From NCBI GenBank assembly GCA_902806575.1, contig CADCXD010000007.1, forward strand, positions 310,001 to 374,000: a stretch of 64,000 nt of DNA, in the 5' to 3' direction. A program made the position numbers and the translations under genes. Source of the DNA: Jackrogersella multiformis (Eukaryota > Ascomycota > Sordariomycetes > Xylariales > Hypoxylaceae). This document shows, piece by piece, positions 34,163 to 47,900 of the stretch (position 1 is its first letter; every line of letters begins with the position of its first letter). Below the pieces are notes generated by a model. The model was not told the DNA's origin. It saw only the letters and a list, made by a program, of their open reading frames with translations, and ran no database searches.

Positions 34163-37100
34163 TACCTAGGTACCTAGGTACCCAGGTACTTTATCAGGTA
34201 GAGGTACGTACTGCCCGATGGCCAGCAGGGCTTACTTCCCCACAGATAGACCCACAGGGAGCTTATTACCTGCACCGTTTCGAAGCTCTTTACTATGTAT
34301 TCCGTACCATCCAGCCATCTTACCGTAGCAGGAGCCCACAATACTTATGCACTATTACTGTACTACTGTACGTGCTAAGGTGGTGCTCTAGCTCCCATGT
34401 AGATCCACCGGGCCCTAAATTAATTTATTCGGCACATAGGTACATCCATAGTGTAGTGTACCTGTAGGCTGGGAAATGTACCAGCCTGGAGGGAGGTATT
34501 GTACTATAAACGGGGGATACAGGCCACATCCCACGCATCCGGCATGGCGACCTAGGCATTTCTAGGTTGGTAAAACAGGTAAAACAGTAACCCTAGGTAC
34601 CATATGTACCTAGTTAGGCAAGTCTGCACATTGGGCAAATCTTTTCTGTCTATGTTAGTCTGATTAAGCTTCTCAATGCTGATCAATACTGTATTGTTAT
34701 ATCGTTTATATGAAGAACAGCTTGCATCATAATGTGCCGAACATACTTCTAAGGTTGTATTCTTAAGAAACGCACGGGATAGGGAATAGGTAATACCTAT
34801 AAAATTTTACTTAGATACTATCTTGAGATGGAAGTTACCACCTATATGCTAGGTACACTAGGAACAAGTACTTATTTAACCTATGTGTTTGCCCGTGCGT
34901 TGTGTAACAGATCTAATCTACAGTTTTACGGGGGCAAGGCTGCAAGGATTCAATTGCGACTGATAGCAAAGAGCCGCAAATCGGAGTTTTTGATTTAGCT
35001 GACCGCCGTTTATTATTGTAGCTATCTACAGTACGTGGTAACAGGTAGGTAAGCTTAAATTGAAAATAGCTACTTAGAGGTCCAGTATGTATAAAGCAAG
35101 CTCTAGTTTCTTTTAAAAGCCTACTAAATACTATTAATGGGAATTTCAAGGCCACGGTGACCACGAAGTTTCCCCATCCTTCCACCTTAACAATGCGACA
35201 CGATATAGATGCTTGTAATATTTTCCACATTACGCGGCACTATTGTCAATGATACTAGTAATGCCTCTCGGATGATAGTTGAGACGTGGGAAGTGTGGGG
35301 GATTTTGGTCACCTGGACATCTCTTTTTTATTTTAGGAGAGATATTAATCTCATCTTAATACAACCACTGAGAGTCCGAGAGTCCATTCTCACGATGTTT
35401 TCTTTTTCGCGCTCCCATCCAAGATCAAAAGCTCACCGATGCGGAGTGACCGGGCCATTAGACCCCACGGGATCTGAGGTATATTTGACGCATAATCTCC
35501 ACGCGGCGTCAGGTACCCTGGTTGGGGCGACCCCAGAAAACATGTAGCTAACTACCTAGGTAAGGGTGCAAAAACATCGTGAACATTCCGGCGGTGTGGC
35601 CCTGCTCCATTCTTACGCCTTAGCATTCAATACCTACCTCCTACCTAGTGTAAGCATATATTTTATATCATTTCCATCACCTGACACCCTGATATATAAG
35701 CTGCAGGTACGATTAGAAACCCATTATCCCCGCAAATTGGATAGCGTAAGAATAGTTTCAGAACGGTCAAGTTACATATTAGGTAGGTATATCCGCGAAT
35801 GAAGTTTACAGTTACATCATGTAGGCACCTAGGTTATAATTGGCGATTTTATACGGGTTGAAAGTGTGCTTGTTTGACTGCTTGAGATCTCCTAAGCACT
35901 TAAGAGATTTAGAAGGCTTAGCTAATAAAACCAATATGATTTAAGCCATCTATTTAAGCTGAATTCAAGCGTTAACGCTGAAAGCTCCTAAACTACCTAT
36001 CTACTCATAAAGATAGCCACGGATGGCTAATAAGTGACATAAGGGGTAACATCTAACTGTATTAGGAAAGAAGAGAATATTTAAGTTGTATGTACTATGT
36101 ATTACTACAGAATAGCTGAACCCCCCACGCCTAGTGTAAGTCCTCTGTTTTAAGAGCCTCTTGGATAGGTACCAAAAGGTTACCTATTCGCTTGCATACC
36201 CAGGTACTAGGTATTGATGAAGCAGTGAAGTTATACGCTACAAGGATAAATTCTGATCTAGCTGCGGCTAAGCATGGGTTGGTCCATTATTCATTATTCA
36301 TGTTCTCGCAGATATCATTGATATGGATGACAAAGTTGAAAAAGGTTAGTTTCGAAATTCTTTAGAATTGAGCTGGAAGGCTCTAAACACTCTAAACAGG
36401 GAGGTACCTAGGTAAAAGCTAAAAATCAAGCTAAATGAAGACACCCTCGTCCATCCGGCTGCATGCCGGACCCACAATTCCGTTCTTATCCAATTTTGGC
36501 CCCGTCGGGTCGGTTTTATAGGAAGCCTTGGCCTAAACTAGGCGTTCCCTTGGCAGTTTGCTAGGGTCGCTAAGGATGCCAGGATATAAAGCTACTGCAT
36601 AATTTATGTATGTTATAGGCCAACAAGCTACCCTTGATCGACAATCCAAGAAATATTTTCTGTTCTAATTCTGCTTGTCCGTATAGCTATCCGCCACCGT
36701 CATCCTTCTTCACCTTGATCTCACTCTCATTGTTTGGGAATGTAATACATAGCTAAGTTACAAAGTACTTACGGTACCATACTTGCCGTACATAATACCC
36801 AGGTATATACAGCACACCTATAGATACGTTATCTGATACGGTGTGTCCTTGTAGCTCTACCATGCTCGTAGGCGAGGTGCCAACCTATCTGCATGTCACT
36901 TTTACATAGCTCTTTACGGTACCTGGTACGTCGGAGTTAGCGAGACTAGAAAACTTAATTACTATTAGATCAACTGGGGCTAAAACCTGGGAAGTGACGG
37001 GGTCAATTGTTAGGTGCTGACTTAGGCAACTACACTAGGCACTAGGACATCGAATCCCTTCAATGTTCCATCCTTTCACCTGCAACCTGCGACCTGCAAC

Positions 37101-38247
37101 CTGCAACGTACTACATCATAGGTACCGTAAAAGAGGAAAAAAAGAGTGCAAGTCTTGACAAGTGTCAGAAAAGAAAGTCCACATTTTGTTGAGAGAAGGG
37201 AATAATACGCGACGGTGAACGAGTAGAAAAGGCGTCTCTTCTCTCTCCAGCATCGCTTTCAGCTATTGATACTTTTCCTCCCCTTTCTATTGATTTTTTA
37301 TTTATCATCCATACCATCGCTGTCGCACACGAATTTACTGTTTTCCACAAGTCATCGTGAAATCGACCACCTGAAGATTTCTCAACTTTCACTACGGACC
37401 TACAGTTCGTTCAGCACACATCTACATTCTGCGTTCCGCATTCTGGGACTCTGCATAAATAAAAGCCCAAGCTCTTTAATTCCTACTGTGCCCCTGTCAA
37501 ATACCTACCTAGGTATTTGTCGAAACAACTCACGAGACATTTTTGGCTCCCCACTCCCAGTCTCCCACTACCGTCCCTATACCCTTTTAGACCGACGGTC
37601 AGACGAATCTCTTGGACGAGTTCGAGCACGAGCACGGAACAACAGTAATATTGTAATATTATATTTCTGGTTTGCATAGTACTCGTGACTTGCGGTCTGA
37701 GCATTAGTTTACGATACCCACGACACCCGCGAACACCCACGACATCCACGACATCCATCCGACTGCTATTCTAATTTAAACGAGTCTCGTCTTGTGACCT
37801 CGAATTCTCACACTACCCTGAAAATTGGGATTGGGATTTCTTTGACGGCGGCACCCCCGACTTCGGATCTTCTACATCTCCTAATCCCCTGACATTCCCA
37901 TAAATTGAGATCAGTTTGCCCTGTGCCCCATCCGACAAAAAGCTCGCTGCTTCGTCATCTACTGGCCACAGAGTTTTCTATAACCTTCGACAAATTAGTC
38001 AAGTTCCTCACTTAGGCACCTTATTGCCTTAGGTACCTTGTAACTTTAGATACCTTATTAACCTATCCGCCACATTTTACTCCCACGAGAATCATTTTCG
38101 CATATACCTACCTAAGGTACCTACTTCCGACCACTTCGACTTCATATCCGAATACACCTATAGATCTATAAACTTATAGACTTAGATCTATCATCAGGTA
38201 CTTAAATTATTACCTATTTACATACACACACATACACAACCGCAACA
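34163..38247. other. Long gene-poor region and 5' region of the SDR gene
   Basis: AT-rich with numerous CCTAGGTA-type palindromes (34165-34185, 34592-34616, 35550, 36402, 37500-37515, 38105-38120). Open frames are short and family-less. From about 37,200 the sequence becomes C/T-rich with few ATGs, which suggests a long 5' UTR or core promoter for the SDR gene starting at 38248. Confidence 0.55.
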
Positions 38248-39416
38248 ATGTCGGGTCGCGCAGCACTTCGCCTCGCCCGATTCACCGCTCCTCTGCGTTC
38301 TAATACCGCCCGCGCATCCGCACCTATCTCCAGAGCTTTCCCCGCAGCTCAGCGAGCATTCAGCCAGTCATCCGTACGTGCCAAAAGCGACGTTGTACGC
38401 GAGACCGAAGTCCCTGTCTCGGTTTACTCCCCGGATTCCACAGGTGCCGCTGGCTCGACTAGCGACCACTTCAGTATCCCCGTGAACCGCGACGATGCCA
38501 AGCCGAAGCCGTTCCCTCCCCCTGAGGACGCCGAGGTCACTCCTCTTAACAGGTCTACTTACCGCCAAATGCCTGCCACCATGCAGAAGATGAGTATAAT
38601 GGACAAGGTTGTCATCATCACCGGGTAAGTCGCATTCGTTACATTCAATATCATTCTGAACCCAGTTGCTAATTAGGTATCAACAGAGGAGCTCGAGGAC
38701 TTGGAAACCATATGGCTCGCGCTTGTGCTGAGGCTGGTGCTAAAGCTTTGGTAATATTCGATGCGAACCAGGAATTAGGAGATGAAGCTGCCGCCGAGCT
38801 ACACCAGAAGACCCAACTCCCTGTTTCCTTCTTCAAGGTTGATGTTCGTGATGGTGCGGCTATCAATGCTGCAGTCGACTCGGTTGTTGAGACTTACGGT
38901 GCGCCCGATGTGTTGATCAACAGTGCTGGTATCGCCGATTCCAACATCAAGGCTGAGACTTACGACCCGGCCATGTTCCGCCGCCTGATCGACATCAACC
39001 TGACCGGTTCGTTCCTGATGAGCCAGTCGGTCGGACGAGCTATGATAGCTGCCGGCAAGCCTGGATCCATCGTCCTCGTTGCCAGCATGAGTGGCAGCAT
39101 CGTCAACTACCCCCAGGAACAGTCTTGCTACAACGCGTCCAAGGCTGGTGTGATCCAGTTCGGCAAGTCGCTCGCCGCCGAGTGGGCCAAGTACAACATT
39201 CGTGTCAACTGCATCTCGCCCGGCTACATGGACACGGCGCTGAACCGTGTCCCAGCCCTGGAGGCGCAGAAGAAGATCTGGCGCTCCCTGACGCCCCAGT
39301 CCCGCCTTGGCAATGTTGACGACCTTAACGGACTGTGCGTTTTCCTTGCCAGTGACGCCAGCGGCTTCATGACGGGTGCTAACGTCGCTATTGACGGCGG
39401 TTACACCTGCTACTAA
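38248..39416 (+). CDS. Short-chain dehydrogenase/reductase, D-arabinitol 2-dehydrogenase / sorbose reductase-like, with N-terminal presequence
   Basis: Two exons, 38248-38624 and 38687-39416 (62-bp intron); 368 residues. A classical SDR of about 245 residues begins near 119. Its cofactor loop is GGARGLGN, the NSAG motif follows, and the catalytic set is Ser261, Tyr274 and Lys278 (YNASK). The C-terminal FMTGANVAIDGGYTCY is typical of the fungal polyol/sorbose reductase group, which interconverts polyols and ketoses with NAD(P)H. The extra 118 N-terminal residues start with an Arg/Ala/Ser-rich, acid-free segment (residues 1-45) like a mitochondrial presequence, followed by a Pro-rich linker. 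Substrate is not decidable from sequence. The gene stands alone in a gene-poor region. Confidence 0.85.
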
Positions 39417-41600
39417 GCCAGCTCATGCCTACATTTGTATTTCGACGAGGTATGTCGAAACAACCAATGCACGGCATGGCGTGGGCGGAGTGTTTGCGGC
39501 TCTGGCCCTTTAGCCGGAGTCCGCGTACTACGTGGCATCACTAGGTAGCTTGGGGTCGAGTACAGACGAATTGTGTGTCTCATCCGATGCGGGGGTCCAT
39601 GGACAGCCTTCGAGGTGTGGTTACGTTGCGTTACGGCATTGCGAGGAGTTTTTAATTGATATGTTCCCGAAATATCCTGAACACCAACATCACATACCGG
39701 CGTACATGCATGCGGCATACCTTTCTCACCGAAGTTCTCTCGTTGGACTGACTTGGTAATTGGATCCTAACGAGTTGTGTCGCACACCATCTACTCCTTA
39801 CACATACGCACCTATCCGAGAACTCCTTCATATGTACATCGTAAACGAACTTCGTCATGTCAGGTTAGGTTATACGGCGGGGTTCATGGGTGTGATGCCT
39901 AAATAAACAATCTGGTTCTTTTCACATTTTCCTTAGGTTTATCGTTTTGCGGAATGATGCTGTCCACGCGCACACGGGGAATAGACTAAAAAAACACACA
40001 TTAACGTACTTAATCATCAGGATCTGGAGTCAGTTTCAGACCACGGACAACGACAGTAGGAAAAACGGGGGGAGGGTTGATACCAAATGCCATCATAGAG
40101 GGGAAAGATAAATATTCGATGTATTTTTTTTCTTCTTCTTGGGGGGGGAAAAAAAGAAAAGATCAGGAATTGTTGATCTAGAGATTAGACATAGTACCCT
40201 CAGGTGGGATTTTCCCCGGGCTTGACTACGGGACGATTCGGGGTTGGATACGGATGGGTATACATAGATATAACCGAAGCCAAACCGAACCGACCTTTCT
40301 TAGGCGCTCGCTTCGATGCGGCGCCAAGGAATGAAATGGAATGGAAGATGAGTACGCCTTCCTCTTGTATTACATACAACCTTGGACCTTAGATTTGCTC
40401 TGCGCGTGTAGGTAAAGTGTATTTTGGGTGTAGAGTGCATGTTGCTCGTTTGATTTAGTGCTCTGTAGAGAAGGGGTTGTATATTATTGCATTAGAGCGA
40501 GGTACGTGAGATGGCAGGATTGTATAACGCAACCCCTATATGGAGGGAGGCACATATTTCGTCAGCAAGTCTATCCTGATGGAAGAGCATTAGGTTCCTA
40601 GACCAGCCTCTTTGGCTAACTTGTGGACATTCACGTCGGTATTTGCCTCTGCAATAAACCAACCTTCCTAGCACTATGGCAACTCATACACCCAACGTAA
40701 ATCATCATTTACAGTATAGACTATCTCGCTGATGCCCGCCTACCGCCTACCGTGTGCCTCGAACACTCAATGGCGGTTATTTCCTGCCTTAATTACTGTA
40801 TAATGCTAGTTTGGAGGCGGGGTGGAAGGCTCAGTGTCGACGGCGCGGTTTATTGCGTTTTGCTATCCGTAGTCTTGTCGGACGAAGTCAAGTTGCTCCT
40901 CGACATGATCTCGCTGCAAAGATAGAAACCCCCCATACACTAGTTGGCTACTAGTACTTACTTACCTTGTTCTTGCTTACCTACCTACGTACATATAGGT
41001 ACCTAGAGGTAGGGTTCCAATTCGACTTCACACTAGATACGCTACAGGATCTTACCTTCGTGCTGTAAACTTCTCCGGTGTTGATGTGCTCGATTGGTCA
41101 TCTAAAGCTTAGTTACTAATCGTCGCTTACAGACTCGATCCAACTAGGGTAAGAGCACAAGCTTTATGATATTATCTGTCTAGATACTCAACGCAACTGC
41201 TGGTATTTTTGTGATGCCCTTCGAATGGGGTATGTCAGGCGGCCATGCTTCGAGGGCATCCGTTTCGTCTAGCTCATCTCTAGTGTCCAATGGAGAATCG
41301 TCCAAAGGGGGTGGTATCGTCTCGCTATGTACAAAAATAGTATGGCGGCTCTCCTAGGGACATCGATTCTTCATCAGCTCTGTCGCCTATATTTCCCTCT
41401 TGTCTCTCTCATGACCTCCATGTGGACTCGAGCAATAACGTGGCCTCTCTTCATGGGTAGAGATATAGCAAAACACCTTAGTCTTGGTGTACTCCTGGGC
41501 TTTCGGATAGTTGCGCTTATTCAAATCCCTCAGAGTCGACTACGAGTACGTCGAATTATCCTAATACCTCCATAACGCCGTAACATCATTAGCGGGCGCT
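39417..41600. other. Convergent intergenic region
   Basis: 3' flanks of the SDR and PAK kinase genes. Low-complexity T and G runs at 40,118-40,160; a TACGTACATATAGGTACCTAG cluster near 40,985-41,006. No gene seen. Confidence 0.6.
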
Positions 41601-44600
41601 TCATTGGCCCTTGCTAGCCTTCTCTTCCAGCCGGGCATCTCTGGCGGCCCGGACAAGTGGGGACAATGATGCCAGGTCGACACATGTCTTCATGAATTCA
41701 TGCTGAAGCAAATTTAGTTTCCAAAGCTCACGACTAAGATACAAGGGGGCAAGGTCACATACTCGAAGCAGGTCGTGAGCGCTCGCTCGCTTCTCCGGAT
41801 CCACCTTCAGAGCGAAGTATAAGAAGTCTCGGAACACTGCAGATAGGTTATGTTCTTCCTTTATTTGCGGTGTGCCATTAGTAGCAATCAACCACAGAGC
41901 GCGGAGCGGTGACTCGGTTAGGTAAGGTGGCTCTCCTTCTATCATTTCAATGGCCATGATACCTAGAGACCAGATATCAACTTTCCTTCCGTATTCCTTT
42001 CTAGTAACGACTTCAGGCGCCATCCAGTATGGAGTGCCGACCATTGTAGTCCGCTTGTTGTGTGCCTCGTTGATTTGCGCACAAAAACCGAAATCGGCTG
42101 AAGAATATTAGGTCAAAGTTTAGATTAAATATTGCTTTAGGATTATATGGCTTACTGAGCTTAATATTACCATCCAACGATAGTAGAATATTGTCAGACT
42201 TGATGTCTCTGTGGATAACGCCCTTGGAGTGTAGGTGTTGGAGGCCCTTCAAGGTCTCCTTGCAGACCGAGGCGATCTGGCCTTCTGTCATTATATTAAA
42301 AGTGACCACATCGGTCAGACTGCCGCCTTCCATGTACTCCATGATGACCCATAGTTCGCCGCCGCAGAGATAGCTATCTATGAAGTTGACGATGTTAGGG
42401 TGAGAGCTCTCCTTCATGACCAGGATCTCATTGATGATCAGGTCCTTCTTGGGCTGCTGCTCGAGGTTCATCTGCTTGATAGCTACTAGTCGGTTCGATC
42501 CTCTTTCATGGCCAGTATAGACGCCTCCAGATGCGCCCTGTCCAATCTTAGTGAAGCCGCGGTAAATCTCGCGGGGATCGCCCTCGGAACAGATGCGTTT
42601 CAGGGCTGCTGCCACATCTATGGTGCTGCTCTGTCGTGGTCGGTTGCGGGGGCGGGATTGCTGAGCGGGAGGCCCCACGCGCCCCGGATGAGCTCCGTTG
42701 CCGGTCCCGTTAGCCTCTGGGGCGCGGTTTAATGGGTGCTGTGAGTTCGAGGGTATTGGCTGAAGAGCAGATTGTTTTGTGCTCGCGGATCTACTGAGCT
42801 GACCCTTCATTGCAGCTTGGGCTTGAGCCATGGCCTGTTCCTGCTGGTGCTGCATTAGTTGCTGCTGATACGCTGCCTGGACGGCAGGTGATGCTTGGCC
42901 GACGGGCGTATGTGGCTGAGTTCCATTGGCTCTCGAGTTCGATCTCGATCGGTGCTCTTCGGGGAGCATGGGGACGTTATCCTTGGGCGGGGGGATATGG
43001 GTACCCGACGAGTGAGCATCCTCGCCGGCTTGCGCCATGCCGATGCCCGAATCCTTGGTAGGATAGGGCAACTGCTGTGCAGTTCGTGATTGCAAGGAGA
43101 CGGGGGGCTTCGGTGCAGGTCGGCTCGGCTGCAGGCTGGGGTGGTCCTTGATGGAGTATAGTACTGGACTCTTGCCAGGTATGGGTACTGGAGGGGGGGC
43201 GCGGGGATTCTCGAAGGTGCCTTCATTATTCACGATTGGAAATCTCGGACTTGCTGGTGGACTGATCATAGGTGGTGACATACCCGCATAGTTTGATGCA
43301 TACATGCCGGGGGATGTTGCCATTCCACCAGAGGGGACACGCAGTTCAGCAGCCCTCGCATCATGGAATTTCTCCAGGACCTGATCCTCGTGCGGCTTCT
43401 CTGTGGTTTCCTTATAGAAGGTGACGATGTCTGCGATCATCTGGGGGTTTTCCCTTCGAGCATTCTCCGGGATACCACTCTCGTTGATTAGACGTTGCCA
43501 TTCTTTAGGCAAACCCTATAGACTGTGTCAGTAACGGATAGAGTCCGAGAGACTTGACGGTGGAGCCAAGTCGAGACTAACCGTAAATTGGCCCGTAGAA
43601 CTATCGTAGCCGACGTGGGTGACGTGAACGGGATTCTCGGGCGCGGATATGACAGGTTTTCTTTGCGACCCCACCAATGTGCTCATGAGGCCCGAAAACC
43701 CCGACTTTTTTCTCAAGACACCGGGACCCTTGGGTTCTTTGCCCTCGTCCGAGTATCGTTTGGGAGGGACGGCTTGACCCTCGTTGGCGCGAGCGCCATG
43801 GGACTTCTCTGACATGTTGGCGGCGTCGAGGGCAGAAAAACTAGCCGACTGTCGTAAGGGAGGACCCATCACACTCGGGTTAGGATTCGAGTTCGATGGT
43901 GGGGGTGATGCGGGACCGGGGTGAGTATGAGTGTGGGTGTGGGTGTGAGTATGGGTATGTATATGGGTAGAATGCTGATACGTAGGCGACTTGGCAGCCT
44001 CGAAATGATTGAGGATGAAATTGCCGTCAAAGGGCGCACCGACGAAATCTTCGGGCGACTGAGACGAGAGGGGTTGATGAAGATGGGAATCGGACAAACG
44101 CTGGTCTCGTGGGTTCGATCGACCAATACCTATACCGATACCAATGCCTACACCAGCAGCTCCGGGTCCAATTCGAGATCGGTCAATAGTGGCGGCGGGG
44201 AATGCGTTGGTGGAGGGTGAAGAGGAGGGCAGAGAGGAAGGCGAAGGCGAGGCTAGGTGATGAGGAGTCGAAAAGGTGGAGGGCAGAAATTGACCGGGCG
44301 ATAGTACTGGCGATACTAGGGGCGAGGAATGAGTAGTATAATCGTTGTTGTGGCTTTTATGGTTTTTGTAATTATTGGTATTGGTATTGTTCTTGTTCTT
44401 GTTCAAGTAATTACCTAAGGTATTGTTGAAGGTAGAGGGTGAATGACGAGGCGATGCTACTGCTGATGCTGATGCTGATGCTGCAGAGGAGTAGTAGTTC
44501 GACGCGTTGGTAATGCTGTTGTTGCTGTTGCTGTTGCTGTTAATGCTGCCCACGTTATCAACGTTAGCCGTTGTAGCGATGGGAGTAGTGACGGGTGTTC

Positions 44601-44809
44601 TGTGGGGAGCGCTGGGAGCGCTTGGAGCACGCTTCAGACTCGTGGAGCTCCGTTTGCTCTGAAGGGATTGGGCGTCAAAGCGACCATCAGCGGTGAGAGA
44701 GAAACTATGTCCGCGGCTGTGATTGTGGTTGTGATTGGGATTGGGATTGAGATTGAGATTGAGATTGTGATGTTGAGATGGAGGTTTCTTAGTCAGTCTG
44801 TTACGGCGT

Positions 44810-44840
<31 letters not shown>

Positions 44841-44901
44841 CCTGCTCCTGCTCTTGCTGCAGATTAACATTGGCGTTAGCTGAGGTACTGTGGCTGTCCA
44901 T
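41601..44901 (-). CDS. p21-activated protein kinase (PAK), Cla4-type kinase domain with CRIB, no visible PH domain
   Basis: Four exons on the minus strand: 44901-43582, 43515-42156, 42097-41763 and 41702-41601; 1038 residues. The first 415 residues are low complexity: poly-Gln/Glu near 17-35, Asn-Leu/Asn-Pro/Asn-His repeats, Ser/Asn tracts and a His-Thr alternation. The CRIB motif (ISAPENPVHVTHVGYD...GLPKEW) spans the first exon junction at about 417-446 and should bind Cdc42/Rac-GTP. The Ser/Thr kinase domain covers about 760-1010 with GQGASGGVY, the VAIK lysine, HRDIKSDN, DFG completed by splicing of exons 2 and 3, and GTPYWMAPEV. The TESPLRALWLIATNGTP segment is Cla4-like rather than Ste20-like, yet no PH domain is recognisable before the CRIB. 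Likely role: polarity, septation or hyphal morphogenesis. Confidence 0.9.
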
Positions 44902-47900
44902 CTCTACCTTTAAGGCAGGTACAGTAGGGGGGGGGGGAACAGAGTTTTAGTTCTTGCTTATTTTTTATTTTTTATTTTTGGAGAGTGGAGGGGGTGGTGA
45001 ATTTTTTTAGTGACAGTAGGGAAGAAAAAGAGAGATTGAATGGGTCGTCGAGCGATGAAACCACGGGCTGACGAGAACTAGAAAACACCCGACCTTGAAC
45101 GAGAAGGGTAGTAGGGATAGAGGGAGAGGGGTGTACAAGATGCATGTTTTGTTTTTATTCTTCTGCCCAATTCGTTTTTTTTAATTGCAAGTAGGTATCC
45201 TACCTTTTTTTATCTTCCTCATTAGGTGTTATCATAGGATATCATAAGACGCTACCTACCTTTACCAACCTATTCCCTTCCCTTACCCTAGGTACCTAGG
45301 TATACTAGGTACTACTCCTAACCTGGGATAACAAGCTCAGATTATCCCATTAATAGGCAAGATCGGAACTAAATGACTAAACGGGAGGAGGGGGTGCGTA
45401 TGTAGTATAAAGTAGTAGTGTATATAAATGTGTACTGTAAATACCTACCTACATGAAGTATATGTAGATAGTACCTACAGAAATGATGAAAACCTTGGAA
45501 CTGATTAAGCCTAGAGCGAGGAAGCAAAGAAGAAAAGGGAAAGGCTTTCCTCCACCATGAATATCGCTTCGAAGTCTGGTCTAAGTAATCGGTGCGAACT
45601 GTGTGTTTTCTCCCCACCTACCTGGCCTAGGATACCTAGGTACAATCACTCGTTATTCGTCATTCGTTACTACCTAGGTATTTGTTACAACCTTAAGTAC
45701 CCAGGTATTCGACATTCGTCATTCGTCATTCGCTCTTTACATCGATCAGGGTGAAGTGTCTCTTGATTTAAATCAACGGAAAGTACCGTGTCAGGTAAGG
45801 AATACATACATACATACCACTTGGAAGGTTCCAAGGTTGGTAGCAAGTATGAATCGGTTGGAGATGGGAGATAGGAGATGGGGAAGTGTCGTGTCGTGAT
45901 AGCTCAGAGTACCTAAAGGTACAGATTGCTTGTACGTAGTACCTAAGTACCTATGTATCTTGTCACTGTGGGAGCGTGCGGGGACAGTGTGGCGTATGGA
46001 GATACCTAGTGGCTGTAACATGGCTAACATGGCCTTATTTACTTGCCCCAATTCTACTTGTAACCTACCTACCTAGGTACCTTATGTACGAAGTAGGTAC
46101 CTACCTAGCTTCCTAGGTATACCAGCTACCTCTGTATACCTACCCCGATAATAAATCATATACAAAATGAGTATTTATGGAATGAGGAATAACGACATTA
46201 TGATTATGCACTAATACGACGAGTTCGATGGCTTGCGAAAAGAGTAAAAGAGTAAAGAATATCGAGTACAAAACATCGATATCCCCCACCTCGATCACCT
46301 GTTACGCTTTTACATAGTCAGATAGTGTAGTACCTAGGTAGCAGACTTGAAATGTTGATCGATGCTATCAATGGCCTAGCCCGCATCATATTATTGAATC
46401 TTGCTTAGGTGACTTCTTCTCGAGCTAAATGGCCGGCCCGTTGAAGAAAGAGACGGACTCGCTTATTAGCTTTGACAGATGTCTACCTAGGTAGTAGTGG
46501 GTTCTTGGCTCTTAGTTCTTGGCTCGAACATCTCGTGTTAGTCCTTGTTGATTTTATCTTTGTTCGTTCTTGTTTTGTTCCCGTTGTCCAACTTTTTTAC
46601 GACGACTCGTTTTCATTGTCGTGATATCTGTATCGCGTCGTTACATACATACATACGTACATACGTAGGCATGCATTGCTTGTGGGGTAGACTCAAGGAT
46701 TATTACGCACTACTCAGGGTTACCGCTGTCTCTCGGATTATTAGGTATTGATGTCAAAGCTCCTTTAGGATTTGCATCTGCTCATGATGGAAAGTCCGGT
46801 CCGTTAAAGTCTAATTGTTACCACGCGCAATACTATGTACAAATCGAAGTAAACTTCTTGTGGTACTAATGACTTCTAAGTTTTGTTGGAAGGTGTCGAG
46901 TTTCATTGCTAAGGGTATTCAATGTTCATTATGTTGTCAGTCGCCTTAGCCCATCATCCCTCACATGAAAAGTGGAAAAGGGGTTAAGGGGTTGCCAAAG
47001 AAGCTCTCAAGCTCTTCTTATACATATCTGCATTTACCCAGTCGACAAGTCTGGGGAATCGAGGAAATAGAATACCTACCTATGATCCATTGGAAAACAT
47101 TTGTTTATTAACCAGTAGTCATGTCCTTCGATCAGCACGTTATGCTAAATCGAGAGATTTGATTGATCTATAGGTCATCTTTCAAAGATGGCTTATACAT
47201 CCTTCATCATGTTGATTCTATTTGACGTTTTGTACATATAAAAACAAGATTCCGAGTCCCGTATGAATTTATATCACTTCACGTAAAGTTTCTCCCCGAT
47301 ATCCGAAAACTCTTAACGGTTTCAGCCTCATTTAAGAAACTAGCATTCGGAATATTTCGTTGTAAGCTCGTTTCAAACTTTTGTTAAAGTCTAATGTAAT
47401 GGTACTTATCGAAATTTCTCCGTCAAAGTTGAGCAAAGCTATATAGGACTGATTTCTTAGCCTGCATTACTGATTGATGGAAACTCAACCTCGTCAACTG
47501 GTCATCAAAAAGGACACTTAATATAAATAAACACGTTGATAAGTTGATATTTTCATTATATATACCTGTTTAACCATGTAGGTAAGTAAGCAACACGCCA
47601 TTGCTTTGCCGTTAGCTATAGTCCAAGCATTAGGGGAATGAGATCTAGACACGCGCAAGCGGCAAGTTGCATGCTGAACCATTCGTGACTCTTATTGATA
47701 GGTTCAAGGATACCTACATGATACACGTATATCATATGCATGGCGGTTCAATTTATGTCTAACATTGCTTATTCGAAAAGGGACATCTTTAATATTCGAA
47801 GGCCCACCATTTCTACTCGAAACGAATATTAGGGGCCCTATCCAGGTCCGTCAAAGAGCATCCGCCACCCACGAGTCTTTCATTAGTCTATCAGCCTAGT

